DNA of 64,000 nucleotides from Semisulcospira habei (GCA_036245525.1 BTPG01000006.1:89493035-89557034), one strand, 5' to 3'. Numbered from the stretch's first letter, positions 1 to 10,850 are shown. Notes: generated by a model from the letters alone, not told the origin. Program-made: numbers and translations.

Positions 1-175
1 GTAACCCTAATAAAACTCTTTGTACAGGTCCATCAGTACCAGGACCAGCAGATTCCGCAACAGTTTTTTTCCCTCTGGCTGTTCATGCTCTCTCTGATCA
101 ACCGGACTAATTGGAGAGAGCGCGAGTGGCGAGTGAGAACGAATGTGTACAGTCAGTTTTTAACTGAATCAGATG

Positions 176-179
<4 letters not shown>

Positions 180-238
<59 letters not shown>
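180..238. repeat. (GT)n microsatellite
   Basis: Uninterrupted GT dinucleotide tract of about 59 bp. The open frame through it is only a repeat translation. Confidence 0.97.
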
Positions 239-240
<2 letters not shown>

Positions 241-307
241 GTAACTGACATCAAGACAAATTCCAATGTTTTTATTGTTTTGTACATGGAAACATATGGC
301 AATAAAC

Positions 308-1580
308 TATCTTATCGTATGGAAGGTTACAAAGTAAAGTAGATTATAGCACTGTCAGGGGAGAGAAATGTGCATGATCGACCAGCGACCACAGATCCAC
401 TGCGGCCAAAGCACAAAAAAAAAAAAAAAAAAAAAAAAAAAGACAGGAAAGAGAGGGGGCGCTAAAAAAGCGACTGAAAGCAATGCATATGGAAGCCCCC
501 CCCCGAAGGGGGGCGTATCACATATCCCACTGTTCCAGCCACTCAGTGCATGGAAATTTAAATCTAGGTCCCCCCGAGGGGGGTCCAGATATTTAGCCGG
601 TGTGGACAGCTGTTTCGGTCTTGGCGACCTCCTCAGCACACCATCGGCGATACTGGAGGAGGCAGGAATTTCTGCCCACCTGCAAAGACAAGCACATTTT
701 ACTGTGGTGTCTGCAAGGGCATACATTCCATGCCACCACCTAGAGCCAAATCTCCATGCACCCTAAAAGAGAACCTACCAAAAGGGGGGAAGGGGCTGCA
801 GTCGATATTGTAGTAGTAAATGAAAAGAAAAGGGGAGACTGCCAGTGCTAATATTTTAGGAAGGTTACAAAGTAAAGTAGATTATAGCACTGTCAGGGGA
901 GAGAAATGTGCATGATCGACCAGCGACCACAGATCCACTGCGGCCAAAGCACAAAAAAAAAGAGACAGGAAAGAGAGGGGGCGCTAAAAAAGCGACTGAA
1001 AGCAATGCATATGGAAGCCCCCCCGAAGGGGGGCGTATCACATATCCCACTGTTCCAGCCACTCAGTGCATGGAAATTTAAATCTAGGTCCCCCCGAGGG
1101 GGGGTCCAGATATTTAGCCGGTGTGGACAGCTGTTTCGGTCTTGGCGACCTCCTCAGCACACCATCGGCGATACTGGAGGAGGCAGGAATTTCTGCCCAC
1201 CTGCAAAGACAAGCACATTTTACTGTGGTGTCTGCAAGGGCATACATTCCATGCCACCACCTAGAGCCAAATCTCCATGCACCCTAAAAGAGAACCTACC
1301 AAAAGGGATTTAAATTTCCATGCACTGAGTGGCTGGAACAGTGGGATATGTGATACGCCCCCCTTCGGGGGGGCTTCCATATGCATTGCTTTCAGTCGCT
1401 TTTTTAGCGCCCCCTCTCTTTCCTGTCTCTTTTTTTTGTGCTTTGGCCGCAGTGGATCTGTGGTCGCTGGTCGATCATGCACATTTCTCTCCCCTGACAG
1501 TGCTATAATCTACTTTACTTTGTAACCTTCCTAAAATATTAGCACTGGCAGTCTCCCCTTTTCTTTTTATCTTATCGTAT
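308..1580. mobile_element. Composite element with direct and inverted units, 13-bp flanking repeat
   Basis: The same roughly 460-bp unit occurs directly twice, at about 321-785 and 859-1309. Its first part is then repeated inverted, so 823-1084 pairs with 1307-1568 (arms about 260 bp). TATCTTATCGTAT occurs at 308-320 and 1568-1580, directly outside, and looks like a target-site duplication. Copies differ mainly in the A tract after AAAGCAC and in C/G runs. The loop region 1180-1313 reads as a short Cys-containing peptide (TFYCGVCKGIH). This vaguely resembles the cysteine-rich tail of piggyBac transposases, but the match is too weak for a call. Superfamily unknown. Confidence 0.7.
823..1568. 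repeat. Inverted repeat, about 260-bp arms
   Basis: Left arm 823-1084 and right arm 1307-1568 are reverse complements with few differences, separated by a loop of about 220 bp. A transcript would form a long hairpin. Confidence 0.85.
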
Positions 1581-1799
1581 CTTATCTTATCTATCCGTTA
1601 TGGATAACTCTACTGCTGAGAGAATCTCAATAAAGTTATTTCGATTCTCTCACTCTTAGATTTATTTATTGTGATTCTCTCACGGAACAATTCCTTGAAG
1701 CACCTCTTTGTAGATTTTTGTTTGCAGAACGATTGTCATTATTGTGTAGTGCTTTCGGATATATTGCGCAGTAACCCCGATAAAACTCTTTCATCTGTC

Positions 1800-2426
1800 T
1801 TATGTTTCCAACGCAAAACAATTCTCACATAATTGACATTTCTGGTTGGTCGGAGCGCGTTCAATAGAATGCACATTATGTGCTGGCGGGCGGACCCCGA
1901 ATTCTGCCACAGAAGTAACAAGAAGGATTTCATCCCGAAGTCTACCGTACTGAATGTCCCCGAAAGAAAAACGCATGCGAGCTCCAAACAATACGGTAGA
2001 CTTTGGAATGAAATCCTCATCTTGTTTTAATCTTGTGCATTTTTTGGCATTTTGTACAGAGGCAGTATGCTGGAATTTGGCTTGAAATCTTTTGATAAAA
2101 GAGAAGAGACATGGTTGGTGCTTTGATTCAAACCAACCTTGGCTTTGGCCTAGTTTGACTGAGTTGCCGTGCGTAACATATTTGAGGAGTGTACCAGATT
2201 TGGCAAGTCTTGGGTGTAGGGTTGGTACATAATCAGCTTCATTCATAGCCAGGAAATAAGACGGCTGGTGTCCTGATCTGTCCTCTTCTTCCGGCTTCTT
2301 CTCCTTTTGTGCATGGCAAATGTGCAACAAGTGGGTGGTAGTCTTATTTAGGTGATTGCCGGGATGACTGGGACAGAGTAAGGCTAAGGCATTCAGTTTA
2401 ACATATGGGACTGTAGTGATGGCCAA
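1800..2426 (-). other. Unrecognised 208-codon open frame
   Basis: Longest open frame in a stretch not dominated by simple sequence, on the minus strand. I see no recognised domain, signal peptide or membrane segment. Its C-terminal third runs through the HP13 palindrome at 1924-2017, which argues that openness there is accidental. It ends with a CQLCENC-type cysteine pair. It could be a decayed transposon frame or chance. Confidence 0.15.
1924..2017. repeat. HP13 palindrome
   Basis: AGGATTTCATCCCGAAGTCT is mirrored by AGACTTTGGAATGAAATCCT, with a spacer of about 40 bp. The left half recurs at 40464-40545. Confidence 0.75.
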
Positions 2427-2908
2427 TTGTGATCCAAGGCCTGTCAGTGACTCTTTGAACAGTGTTCCTGCACTCAGCCGCGGAAGTCCGTCCAGAACTG
2501 AGAGATTTAGCCGAGCCTGACTCGATCACCCTATTGCCTCTACGCCTCAGGAACACAGACCAGCAAATTAATAATTTACAAGCTCGTACTGTCCGCATAG
2601 ACCCCTGCAACCTGTCTATGAGACTCTATGCTTCTGACGTTCACGTTCACGTTCTAGCATATCACGTTCACAGCAAGACCACGTACAGGCGCAGATGACC
2701 CCATTGTTAGTGGGAGCTGGTTCGCACGTTCGAACTGAATGACCAGGCACGTATCAGTAAGTGCGATAGCACTCCTATCAGAACACACTCACCAAACAAA
2801 AGTGGGAAAACGTGAAGATCTTCAACAGGACACCATGCGATAAACAAACAACACTGAAAAATACGCGCAATCAACTTCAGATATGGTAAGGTCAGTCTGT
2901 AAGTGAGT

Positions 2909-4114
2909 GAAGTTCTTGCGTAAAGCAGGGCTGCGTGCTGGCACCGACCCTCTTCACCATCTTTTTTAGCATGATGTTGAAGCAGGCCACAGTGGACCTC
3001 GATGATGACGATGCAGTGTACATCAGGTATCGTCTCGATGGCAGCCTGTTCAACCTCAGACGACTGCAGGCCCACACGAAAACCCTAGACCAACTGATTC
3101 GTGAGCTGCTTTTTGCTGATGATGCTGCCCTCGTTGCACACACAGAGAGAGCCCTGCAGCGCATCACGTTTTGCTTCGCAGATGCTGCCCAGCTCTTTGG
3201 ACTCGAGGTCAGTCTGAAAAAGACAGAGGTCCTCCATCAGCCGGCACCCAAGACAGTGTATCGCCCTCCTCACATCACCATTGGCGAGTCTGAACTAAAG
3301 TCAGTGCACCAGTTTACTTACCTTGGCTGCATTATCACGTCGGACGCCAAGCTGGACAAGGAGCTTGACAGCAGGCTGGCAAAAGCGAACAGCGCTTTTG
3401 GGCGACTTTTCAAGCGGGTGTGGCACAATCAACAGCTGAAAACAGGCACCAAGATCAGCGTGTACAGAGCTGTGGTCCTCACCACCCTGCTGTATGGTTC
3501 CGAGTCCTGGGCCCTCTACCGCAGCCAACTACGACTCCTCGAACGCTTCCACCAGCGCTGCCTGCGTACCATCCTGGGCATTCACTGGAGTGACTATGTC
3601 ACCAACGTCGAGGTCCTTGAACAGGCTGAAACTGTGAGCATCGAGGCTTTGCTGCTGCGGACACAGCTCCGCTGGGCGGGGCATGTCTCCAGGATGGAGG
3701 ATCATCGCCTACCAAAGATCACCCTGTTCGGCGAGCTTGCTACTGGACACCGTGACAGAGGGGCACCAAAGAAGAGATACAAAGACTGTCTCAAGAAGTC
3801 ACTTAGTGCCTGCCAAATTGACCACCACCAGTGGTCTTCGCTTGCTGCGGACCGTGACACCTGGCGCTCCACCATTTACAAGGCAGCTGTCTCCTTTGAG
3901 GACTCTCACAGAGCTAGCCTTAAGGACAAGCGGCTCAGGAGAAAAAACAGAGATGCCGCAGCTCAGAACCCTGGCCATACCTTCCCCTGCAGCCACTGCG
4001 GTCGAACCTGCCTGTCTTGGATTGGCCTCCGCAGCCACGAACAAGCCTGCAGACGTCGTGGGCAACTCCTATAAAATCTTCGTTCGCGAAGTCAAGCCAA
4101 GAGAGAAGTTCTTG
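2909..4114 (+). mobile_element. LINE-A, 5'-truncated non-LTR retrotransposon
   Basis: A 1.2-kb insertion starting inside the reverse transcriptase domain and ending after the ORF at GTCAAGCCAAG. GAAGTTCTTG occurs at 2909-2918 and 4105-4114 as a likely 10-bp target duplication. The 3' 770 bp recur almost unchanged at 31231-32011 (about 8 differences by eye), so the family moved recently. No poly(A) tail; the second copy ends AAGCCAAGCAAAGCAAA. I do not assign the clade. Confidence 0.9.
2920..4074 (+). pseudogene. C-terminal part of LINE-A reverse transcriptase with CCHC-type finger
   Basis: An intact 384-codon frame, but only the C-terminal part of the protein. It opens at VKQGCVLAPTLF, a core block of LINE reverse transcriptases. 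The catalytic FADD box lies about 65 residues in, followed by KKTEVL, the YLGCIIT thumb motif, a LLYGSESW block and GRAPKKRYKD-like basic residues (here GAPKKRYKD). Near the C-terminus is C-X2-C-X12-H-X3-C, a nucleic-acid-binding finger. The endonuclease and N-terminal fingers of the polymerase are missing because of 5' truncation, so it is not functional. In-frame TGA lies just upstream at 2908-2910, in host DNA. Confidence 0.93.
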
Positions 4115-4161
4115 TCAGATCATCCGACAGCGTGATATACACACGCCTCTATACTCTTTTT

Positions 4162-4269
4162 ATATACTGACGAACAAAAGAAATGCGACATTTTTGGAAT
4201 CATCGGAAACACTAAAGTGTTTCATATGACTCCAAAAATGTCGCATTTCATTTGTTCATCAGTATACTG
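4162..4269. repeat. HP6 palindrome
   Basis: AGAAATGCGACATTTTTGG is mirrored by CCAAAAATGTCGCATTTC around a CACTAAAGTG centre. Outer TATACTGA/TCAGTATA complete the arms. Other copies lie at 27490-27635 and 37840-37935. Confidence 0.9.
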
Positions 4270-4353
4270 ACTATAATTGCAGCTGACACAGGTGTTAGTT
4301 GTTTAACTCCTTCCTTGCCACTGGACGCCACTCAGTTGTGTTTCTGAAATCTG

Positions 4354-4560
4354 TTAACCCGTATCATACTGAGGCTAAAGCTTCAAATGTGTACACTGCC
4401 ATATGCAAGCTACATTCAGTATAGTACTTACAGATAAGGATATAGACCAATGGCTTTAGTTCAAAGGTGGTGCCAGAATATCTTGGCGCCTAGAGGCGCC
4501 AAGTTATTCTGGCACTACCCTTGAACTATTTGAGTCAAACTTATTTCACACACTGGTCCA
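4354..4560 (+). mobile_element. HP2-D element, 3' truncated
   Basis: Starts TTAACCCGTATCATACTGAG and carries the HP2 hairpin at 4458-4529 (TTGGCGCC TAGA GGCGCCAA). The right shell breaks off after TTCACACACTGG, before the expected terminal TTAA. Confidence 0.8.
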
Positions 4561-4594
4561 AGGAACAAGGGTACAAAATGGTTTCAGCCAGTGG

Positions 4595-4690
4595 CGGCAC
4601 ATATCGGCCTCACGAGCACCTTCAACTCCCGAGAGGCTTATGAGGATCTTGTAGCTGGGTGGTGTTTAGTTTTTCCTCGGCGGTCTTACA
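4595..4690. mobile_element. HP1 remnant
   Basis: Degenerate HP1: GAGGCTTATGAGGATCT followed by the HP1 right flank (GCTGGGTGGTGTT...CTCGGC). The left arm is barely recognisable. Confidence 0.5.
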
Positions 4691-4774
4691 TGTTTTCAGT
4701 CGACGTGGTATAAGCGTGTACATCTGAAGGCTGACTTTGTGCTTTTATGCAGATTACGTTGTCTCGGCGATTGC

Positions 4775-4935
4775 AACCCCCCCCCCCCCCACCACCACCA
4801 CCACCACCACCACCACCACCCTCCCCCCAAAAAAGAAATAAATAAAATTTAAAAAATAAATAAATAAATAAATAAATATAAAAATAAATAAATAAAAATT
4901 AAAAATTAAAAAATAACAAAATAAATAAATCTACT
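4775..4935. repeat. C tract, (CCA)n and (AAAT)n low-complexity DNA
   Basis: Poly(C), then about ten CCA units, more C, then A/T-rich DNA dominated by AAAT units. Confidence 0.9.
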
Positions 4936-5129
4936 GATCTCGCATCAGTGACGCAGGAACCACGGAAGAGGAGAGGGGAGAGGAGGGCAGGGGTGGTGTC
5001 CCCTACCCAAAATATTTTGACAGCGGGCCAGAGCATCCCCCCCACCCACCACCCCCCCCCCCCCACCCCACCACCCCCTCCCCCGTCCCAATAGTTTGGT
5101 AAGAATCCATTTTGCTTAAGTTACGTACG

Positions 5130-5130
<1 letters not shown>

Positions 5131-5192
<62 letters not shown>

Positions 5193-5320
5193 ATTGTTTT
5201 CAGTTTCAAGGCTGGATGACTACCCTTCACCCCTCCCCCCAACCCCCGTCACCCTCCCCCCCCCTCCCCCCTCCTCCCCCCCCCCTCCCCACCCCTCCCC
5301 ATCCCTTTCACCTCCGCTCT
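5131..5320. repeat. (GT)n tract and C-rich tract
   Basis: About 60 bp of pure GT, and from 5220 a CCCCTCC-type pyrimidine tract. Another C-rich tract lies just before at 5038-5090. Confidence 0.92.
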
Positions 5321-5520
5321 CGTCAGTCTTGTAACTAGAGGAATATGCAAATTGTCACGGTTGAGAACAAATTTTTTCACGTCAGCAAGAAATGTTCTGA
5401 TTGTGCCAAATGCCGAGCCTGTTTAGCCTGACTAATTGGTTCCAGGTTGGGCAAGAAGATTACGGCGTTTGGCATCACATTGGAGCTGTCATGCTCTTTC
5501 TTAAGATGTTTACACCATCT

Positions 5521-5587
5521 GCAAGAGGTATAGATCCTCATGGGCCCCCGCAATATGCGGGGGTTCATGAGGATCTATACCTCTTGC
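5521..5587. mobile_element. HP1 hairpin
   Basis: GCAAGAGGTATAGATCCTCA paired with its complement through GGCCCCCGC/GCGGGGG. Both arms carry TATAG instead of the usual CATAG, a mirrored change. Confidence 0.9.
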
Positions 5588-5724
5588 TTCGCTGGACGAC
5601 GTTTTTTATCGCGAGTTTTAAGAATGGAGAGTTTGACTACACAGATGTACATTGTTTTATATTCAGTGAACACGGTGGAGTCACATTGGAGTTATGCCGC
5701 GGTCTTCATTCACTTATTTATCTA

Positions 5725-5790
5725 CAAGAGACATAGATCCTCAGGCGCCCCCGCAGTAGCGGGGCCTCATGAGGATCTATGCCTCTTTGC
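5725..5790. mobile_element. HP1 hairpin
   Basis: CAAGAGACATAGATCCTCA arm with GGCGCCCCCGC loop side; the right arm ends CTCTTTGC with one extra T. Confidence 0.85.
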
Positions 5791-5914
5791 TGGTTGCCTT
5801 TTATCGCCGATCAGAAGTCAGTTTGGGATTCATCAAGGCTTATAAAGGAAATCGTCCCAAGAAATACAACATCGGTTGGCAGTCACCTTTTGGTGTGTGG
5901 ATTGCAATGAAGGT

Positions 5915-5972
5915 GAGTCAAGAGAGCACTGCGGATTGAGGCGGCTCATGAGGATCTACACCTCCTGCTGAC
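5915..5972. mobile_element. HP1, degenerate left arm
   Basis: The right arm GGCTCATGAGGATCTA is clear. The left arm is reduced to CAAGAGAGCACTGCGG. Confidence 0.6.
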
Positions 5973-6123
5973 GTTATTTACATTGGCGTACCTCATTATG
6001 GAGAGCCGGATTTATGCGTCTTTTCTTTTACTGCGTATACTTAGACTGGGGAGCACAAGGGGAGGGAATCTAATTTCTGGCAAGAGTTTCAGTGCCCCTG
6101 ACTCCCTCCAAGCGTCAATTGTT

Positions 6124-6215
6124 ATTAACCCGTTCAGTGTCAGCTGCGGGGGCTCATGAGGATCTATACCTCTTGCAGCTGGGTGGTGTTCACATTTTCT
6201 CGGCACAGCACGGAT
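6124..6215 (-). mobile_element. HP1 element with left arm lost
   Basis: Begins TTAACCCGTTCAGTGTCAGC and jumps directly to the loop and right arm (GCGGGGGCTCATGAGG). The HP1 right flank GCTGGGTGGTGTTCACATTTTCTCGGCA follows. Confidence 0.7.
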
Positions 6216-6388
6216 CGGGATAAGATGAACCGTATTGCCGCATGCATGAACATTAGGAACTTTTCAGTGTGGCCTATGAACAAGCATCCACTGTCGGCAC
6301 ATAAATTGAACATCCAGGTCAAGCCAACTCAAACCACGTAAGCTGTCATTTGACTATTGACAATAGTATTGTTTACACTGTAAACGCC

Positions 6389-6428
6389 CACGCACGCACG
6401 CACGCAAGCACACACACACACGCGGGCC

Positions 6429-6464
<36 letters not shown>

Positions 6465-6531
6465 TTCACACCCGGCCGCTCACACACATTCACACTCGCT
6501 CACATACACGCACACACACTCACTCACACAT
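6389..6531. repeat. (CA)n microsatellite, interrupted
   Basis: CA repeats with CGCA, TTCA and CTCA interruptions. Confidence 0.9.
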
Positions 6532-6544
6532 CTAAATTAATAAT

Positions 6545-6712
6545 ATCAACAACAATAATAATAATAATCATAGTCATAATAATATAAATAATTATGTACA
6601 ATCATAGTCATGATGATCATCTATCACACAACCATACAAACACTAAAAGCAATCAGCTTATTGCAAGTGAGCCGCAATAGTAATCTAATAATAATAATAA
6701 TAATAATAACAA
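6545..6712. repeat. (AAT)n-rich tracts
   Basis: AAT runs at about 6553-6570 and 6687-6709 in AT-rich DNA. Confidence 0.8.
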
Positions 6713-6862
6713 TATCCTATTTGACGCTCCGAGTCTGGGGCAAGAAACTTTGATTCTCTCCCCTGTAGGGGAGAGTAGGGCGCTAGAGGGACTACTAGTG
6801 TTGTTGTGTGGCCCACCCACTCCATGGCTCTAACCATCATAAGATGTGCATCACCGAATCAG

Positions 6863-7092
6863 TTAACCCATTTAGCCCCAACGCCCTACAGCAGAAGATG
6901 GATTGACCATGATAATTCAAGGGTAGTGCCAGATGAGCTTGGCGCCTTCAGGCGCCAAGCTCATCTGGCACTACCCTTGCCGTGAATTATCATGGTCGAG
7001 CGGCCATCTCCTGTACTAGTAAGTGGGACAAAGTCACTAGGTAACACCTCCAAAATGTGGCCTGAACGCATCCGTGGGGTTAAATGGGTTAA
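6863..7092 (+). mobile_element. HP2-B element
   Basis: TTAACCCATTTAGCCCCAACG...GGTTAAATGGGTTAA ends; HP2 hairpin at 6902-7000. Both arms have AGATGAGC/GCTCATCT where shell-B copies usually have AGATTAGC/GCTAATCT, so the change is mirrored. Confidence 0.92.
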
Positions 7093-7107
7093 TTATCAAC
7101 TGGAATG

Positions 7108-7480
7108 CGGTCCGTGGCGCAGCGATAAAAGCGGCAAGAGGTGCGAGGTTCGATACCCGGTTCCGGCGTCGGACGAGTTTTCTCCTCTAGTACTGAGTGC
7201 CGTCACCATTAATTCGGGCGGAACGTCGGGGGTTCAGTCTTTCTCCGAGTACTCCGGCTCTTTCCTCCTCCCTCCTTCCTTGGTATTGATTTCAGTCCAC
7301 TTAATCAAATTTCAAAATATAAAAACGATTTGAATTTCAAAAAATAAAAACTTCAGTAGCTCGCTTGAGCTTGCCCTTAGCACCAGGTGAATGTTCTGTT
7401 CCGTTTATGTACAGTGTGTGAGGGAATGCGCGTGATTCACGTGAGCGTGCTTGTTGGGTTCAGTTCGCGGTTATGTCCTG
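7108..7480 (+). mobile_element. SINE-1, divergent copy
   Basis: tRNA-like head with box A (GTGGCGCAGCG) and box B (AGGTTCGATACCC). The body shared with 42211-42687 follows (TTAATTCGGGCGG, CTTCAGTAGC, GTTGGGTTCAG). Transcribed by Pol III if the family is active. The 3' end gives way to the inverted repeat at 7484. Confidence 0.85.
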
Positions 7481-7483
7481 CAC

Positions 7484-7663
7484 ATTGAGTTATATTATAA
7501 ATATGAGAAATGCGCCATATAAATGGGTGTACACATTGTAAAGCACGTGTCACTTACTGCCGGAGTTCGCCGCTCTCGATCTCTGTCAAGCTGTTATGAT
7601 AATAATAATAATAATGCATAGCATTTATATGGCGCATTTCTCATATTTATAATATAACTCAAT
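7484..7663. repeat. Inverted repeat with perfect 42-bp arms
   Basis: 7484-7525 and 7622-7663 are exact reverse complements (ATTGAGTTATATTATAAATA and on). The 96-bp spacer contains (AAT)n. The GCGCCATATAAATG...(AAT)n pattern resembles SINE/LINE 3' tails, so this may be two tails head to head. Confidence 0.9.
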
Positions 7664-7831
7664 GCGCAGAATGATCATAGTCATCCACCCACTGTGTTAC
7701 GCTTCCATTGCCAAAAGGTCTGACCTCCAGACCCAAGCGGGACCGTTACTGAAGTGTATCGTAGGACTCGGGAAGTTCCCTACATTGCCTAGCAGCGTCG
7801 GCGCGTCAGCCGCCACTCTTAAGAGGAAAAC

Positions 7832-8655
7832 GTGACCAAAGTCGTATTTTGCAGACGACTTGGCATTACTGTCCCACACTCATCAACAAACGCAGGACAA
7901 GACCACGAGGCTTGCTGACATCTCGTCCCAAGTGGGCCTCACCATTCACAAACAGAAAACAAAGACAATGAGGCTGAACACAACCAGGGAAGAACCAATC
8001 TTGCTTGCTGGCACCCCGTTGGAGAAGGTGGAGTCCTTCACCTATCTCGGGAGCATCATAGACAAAAAAAAGGCGGCACTGATGCAGATGTCAGAGCACG
8101 AATCGGTAAAGCCAGAGCAGCCTTTCTCCAGTTAAAAAAAGTGTGGAGTTCCAGAGAGCTGTCACAACACACCAAAGTCCGGATTTTCAACTCCAATGTA
8201 AAAGCAGTTCTCCTATATGGAGCAGAGACTTAGAGATTGACAAAAACCACAGTCAACAGAGTACAGACCTTCATGAACAGTTGCCTTAGAAGAATTTTGA
8301 AAATCCACTGGCCAGAGAAGATCAGCAATTTCAGACTCTGGGACAGAACAGAGCAGATAACAGCAGAGAATGAAATTGGGCGAAGAAGATGTGGATGGAT
8401 CGGTCACAGCCTGAGAAAGCAAGCTTCCAGTATCACTAGGCAGGCATTGTCATGGAACCCCCAGGGAAAGAGGAAAAGAGGTAGGCCGAGAAACTCCTGG
8501 CGTCGAGACCTCCAAGCTGACATCAAGAGACTGGGAACCACCTGGAGTAGAATCGAAGGAGAAGCACAGGACAGGAGTTGCTGGAGGTCTCTCGTCGACG
8601 GCCTATACCCAGGTAGGGGTGACAGGCGTAAGCTAAGTAAGTGACCAAAGTCGTA
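7832..8655 (+). mobile_element. LINE-B, 5'-truncated insertion with 15-bp target duplication
   Basis: GTGACCAAAGTCGTA occurs at 7832-7846 and 8641-8655, bracketing a reverse transcriptase fragment that begins just before the FADD box. The 3' end is GACAGGCGTAAGCTAAGTAAG, a degenerate (AAGT)n tail also seen in the copy at 24585-24864. Confidence 0.92.
7842..8643 (+). pseudogene. LINE-B reverse transcriptase C-terminal fragment, frameshifted
   Basis: Starts at YFADDLALLSH (catalytic Asp pair at codons 7854-7859), then VGLTIHKQKTKTM and SFTYLGSIID. A length change in the A8 tract at about 8064-8071 shifts the frame, and the second half continues in another frame. TAG at 8231-8233 interrupts YGAET-RLTK. 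The C-terminal block has RRILKIHWPEKISN, WIGHSLRK and WNPQGKRKRGRPRN, a signature common in invertebrate LINE proteins. Non-functional. Confidence 0.92.
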
Positions 8656-9311
8656 GTATTTCAACTCAGTACGAAATACTGAGTCAGTGCCGTTTCAACA
8701 CTTTTTTCTTCATTTTTCTTCCTCTTTGGAAACAAACAAAAAACAGATTCTGGTGAACGGTTTCCTACAGTGATGGCAAGAGTTGATGTTATTGCTTGTT
8801 ATTGTCAGTCTGTCATTACAAAACAGCGAAATGATATATCTCCCTATGAGCGCTTAGTCCCCGTATCATCCTCACAAGATGGCCGCCACGACTGGCGTGA
8901 TGACGTCAGCTTCCCGAGCCCTTTACTGAATTCAGTTGGGCGGATCTGGTCAGATTGACATCAAACCCCACCTGACACTGCGGACTGTCTCCCTCGATTC
9001 GCCAGTGTGAACCCTACCCTCACAAGAAAAAAAATGAGTGAAGAGAAAGAAAGGAAGATATATTGAAGAAAAGCCGAGGCAAAGAAGCGGGAAATAATGA
9101 GAGGCTGCCAGACACACTGGATGTCATTGTCTTGTGATGCAATATCTGCTGCATGGTTGTCCCGCCGAGAGTTACTTACGGACTTTTAAAAAAAAATGTT
9201 TAACGGATTTTGACGGTCAGTGGCAAAGGCTGAGAAACGCGAACCTGATCAGTGCGTGTGTTGTAAGCCAAATGGGCATGCATTCAAATTTTCTTTTGTT
9301 TGTTTTTGTTT
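8656..9311. other. No gene recognised
   Basis: Apparently single-copy within this window. It holds one TGACGTCA (8901-8908) and small A-rich runs, but no convincing ORF or hairpin. Confidence 0.5.
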
Positions 9312-9320
9312 TAGGATTTG

Positions 9321-9352
<32 letters not shown>

Positions 9353-9690
9353 GGTGGTGGTGGTGGTTGTGGTGCTGCTGGCTTGGATGTTTTTTTGTTT
9401 TTCTTTTGGTTTTTTTTTTTGTTTGTTTGTTTGTTTGTTTGTTTGTTTTTCGGTTGTTGTTTGTTTTTGTTTTTGGTTTTTTTTGGAGGAGGAGAATTGT
9501 TTGTTTGTTTGTTTGTTCGTTCGTTCGTTTGTTGTTTAAGGTTTTGTCGTTGGTGGTGGTGGTTTTGGTTTGTTTTGTTTTTCTTTTGGTTTCTTTTTTT
9601 TTTTTTTTTTTTTGGTGGGGGGAGGTGGTTTTGTTTGTTTGTTTGTTAGGTTAGTTGTTTGTTGTTTGTTTGTTTTGTTGGGGGATGTTT
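9312..9690. repeat. T/G low-complexity DNA
   Basis: Mixed GTT, GGT and GTTT repeats plus a poly(T) run. The apparent proteins rich in V, G, C and F are repeat translations. Confidence 0.93.
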
Positions 9691-9970
9691 AGATCTCAGC
9701 ATTTAGATCCAGAGTCAACAGCGAATTTATTTTCAACCTTTCAGTCATTAATTTTCATCTACACAGGAAACGCACACACTCATTATATAACACTGTTTGT
9801 TGTAAACTATTTTAATAAACTCTCTAGGGCTGTATACATCGTCCGGACAGAATTGTAAGATTACTGCTCAGCTTTCATGTTATGTCTGCCTGCATAACAC
9901 GGTGCCGGCGTTTCATGATAAACTCTGCTACCTCCAATTCACTCACACTGACAAGGAAACTTTTAATATC

Positions 9971-10090
9971 TGCAAGGGGTATAGATTCTCATGAGCCACC
10001 GCAGCCTGCAAAACGTCTGCAAGACATCGATCCTCATAAGAACATTACATTCCGAGTGCGGGGGCTCATGAGGATCTATGGCCTTTTGCT
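9971..10090. mobile_element. HP1 pair, two left arms and one right arm
   Basis: Two left arms (TGCAAGGGGTATAGATTCTC at 9971 and TGCAAGACATCGATCCTCAT at about 10018) are followed by a single right arm (GGGGGCTCATGAGGATCTAT). This fits an HP1 inserted in, or recombined with, another. Confidence 0.75.
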
Positions 10091-10568
10091 CATTGGTTCC
10101 ATTTAGTTCCAGCATCAATCTGAACAACTGTCTGCTCATATATGTGCGGTATACCTCACTCATTCGGTGAATTGCAGTCGTTTCATTTTTGGCGAATTCG
10201 TTTTTTAGAGAGGCACTGGTTTACATGCGGAGACCCCACACGGTACAAAGGTTAGTGAGAATGTGTGACTCCTGAATGTGTTGTCTAAATCTGTGTTACT
10301 TTTAGGGGGGGGGGGGGGTATTGGTTTACAACTCGGATAGTGCAGTGGTGCCTTTGCTTGCCGCTTGCCTGAGCAGATTTACGACCGAAGCAAGCATAGC
10401 AACGAACATGTCTTCCACTGAGTGGGAGTGAAGGCAACGGAGTCACATCACACAGACTAAAGAACGGACTTCTTTGCAGCAGTTGCACACTTGATACCAT
10501 GCCTCCTCAGTAGTGAATAAAAGGAGGTAACCTGTGTGGCGGGAGTTCACTGAATATATTACCTTGTC

Positions 10569-10850
10569 AGTTCAGCCTGCGACAGAGCTTTTCAAGCGGG
10601 GTTCCGATAGAGGCTGCAGAATTCGCAGCGGCCTGAACTGGCGTACGACTTCCTCCATTGGAGACAAGGTATACGAAGTGAAATCCTGCCACACTGGTTA
10701 CCTCCCTCGATCCGCTACGCATGCGTAGAGGATCGAGGGAGGTACCCAGTGTGGCAGGGTTTATACGTTGTCTGCAAAGGAGTAGGCCGACAACTTCATG
10801 TATACGCCGGTTCAGCCTATGCACTTTTTAAACGAGTTCCGATGTGAACG
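10569..10850. mobile_element. HP7 palindrome within flanking direct repeats
   Basis: Hairpin at 10685-10762: CTGCCACACTGGTTACCTCC paired with GGAGGTACCCAGTGTGGCAG around GCATGC. Related direct sequences (GTTCAGCCT...TTCCGAT) lie on both sides, at about 10569-10612 and 10810-10846. Confidence 0.8.

Noticed and set aside
355..1482. Open frames of 69-135 codons in the composite element
   Set aside because: Several overlapping frames on both strands in a repeated, self-complementary unit. Only a weak cysteine motif was noted, not enough for a gene call.
1..1800. GTAACCCTAATAAAACTCTTT at 1 and GTAACCCCGATAAAACTCTTT at 1771 as a target duplication
   Set aside because: The two differ and the first is cut by the window edge, so the element limits cannot be judged.
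5521..5587. Rho-independent terminators
   Set aside because: Stems are GC-rich and perfect, but they lie in transposon shells of a eukaryotic genome without bacterial genes or T tails.
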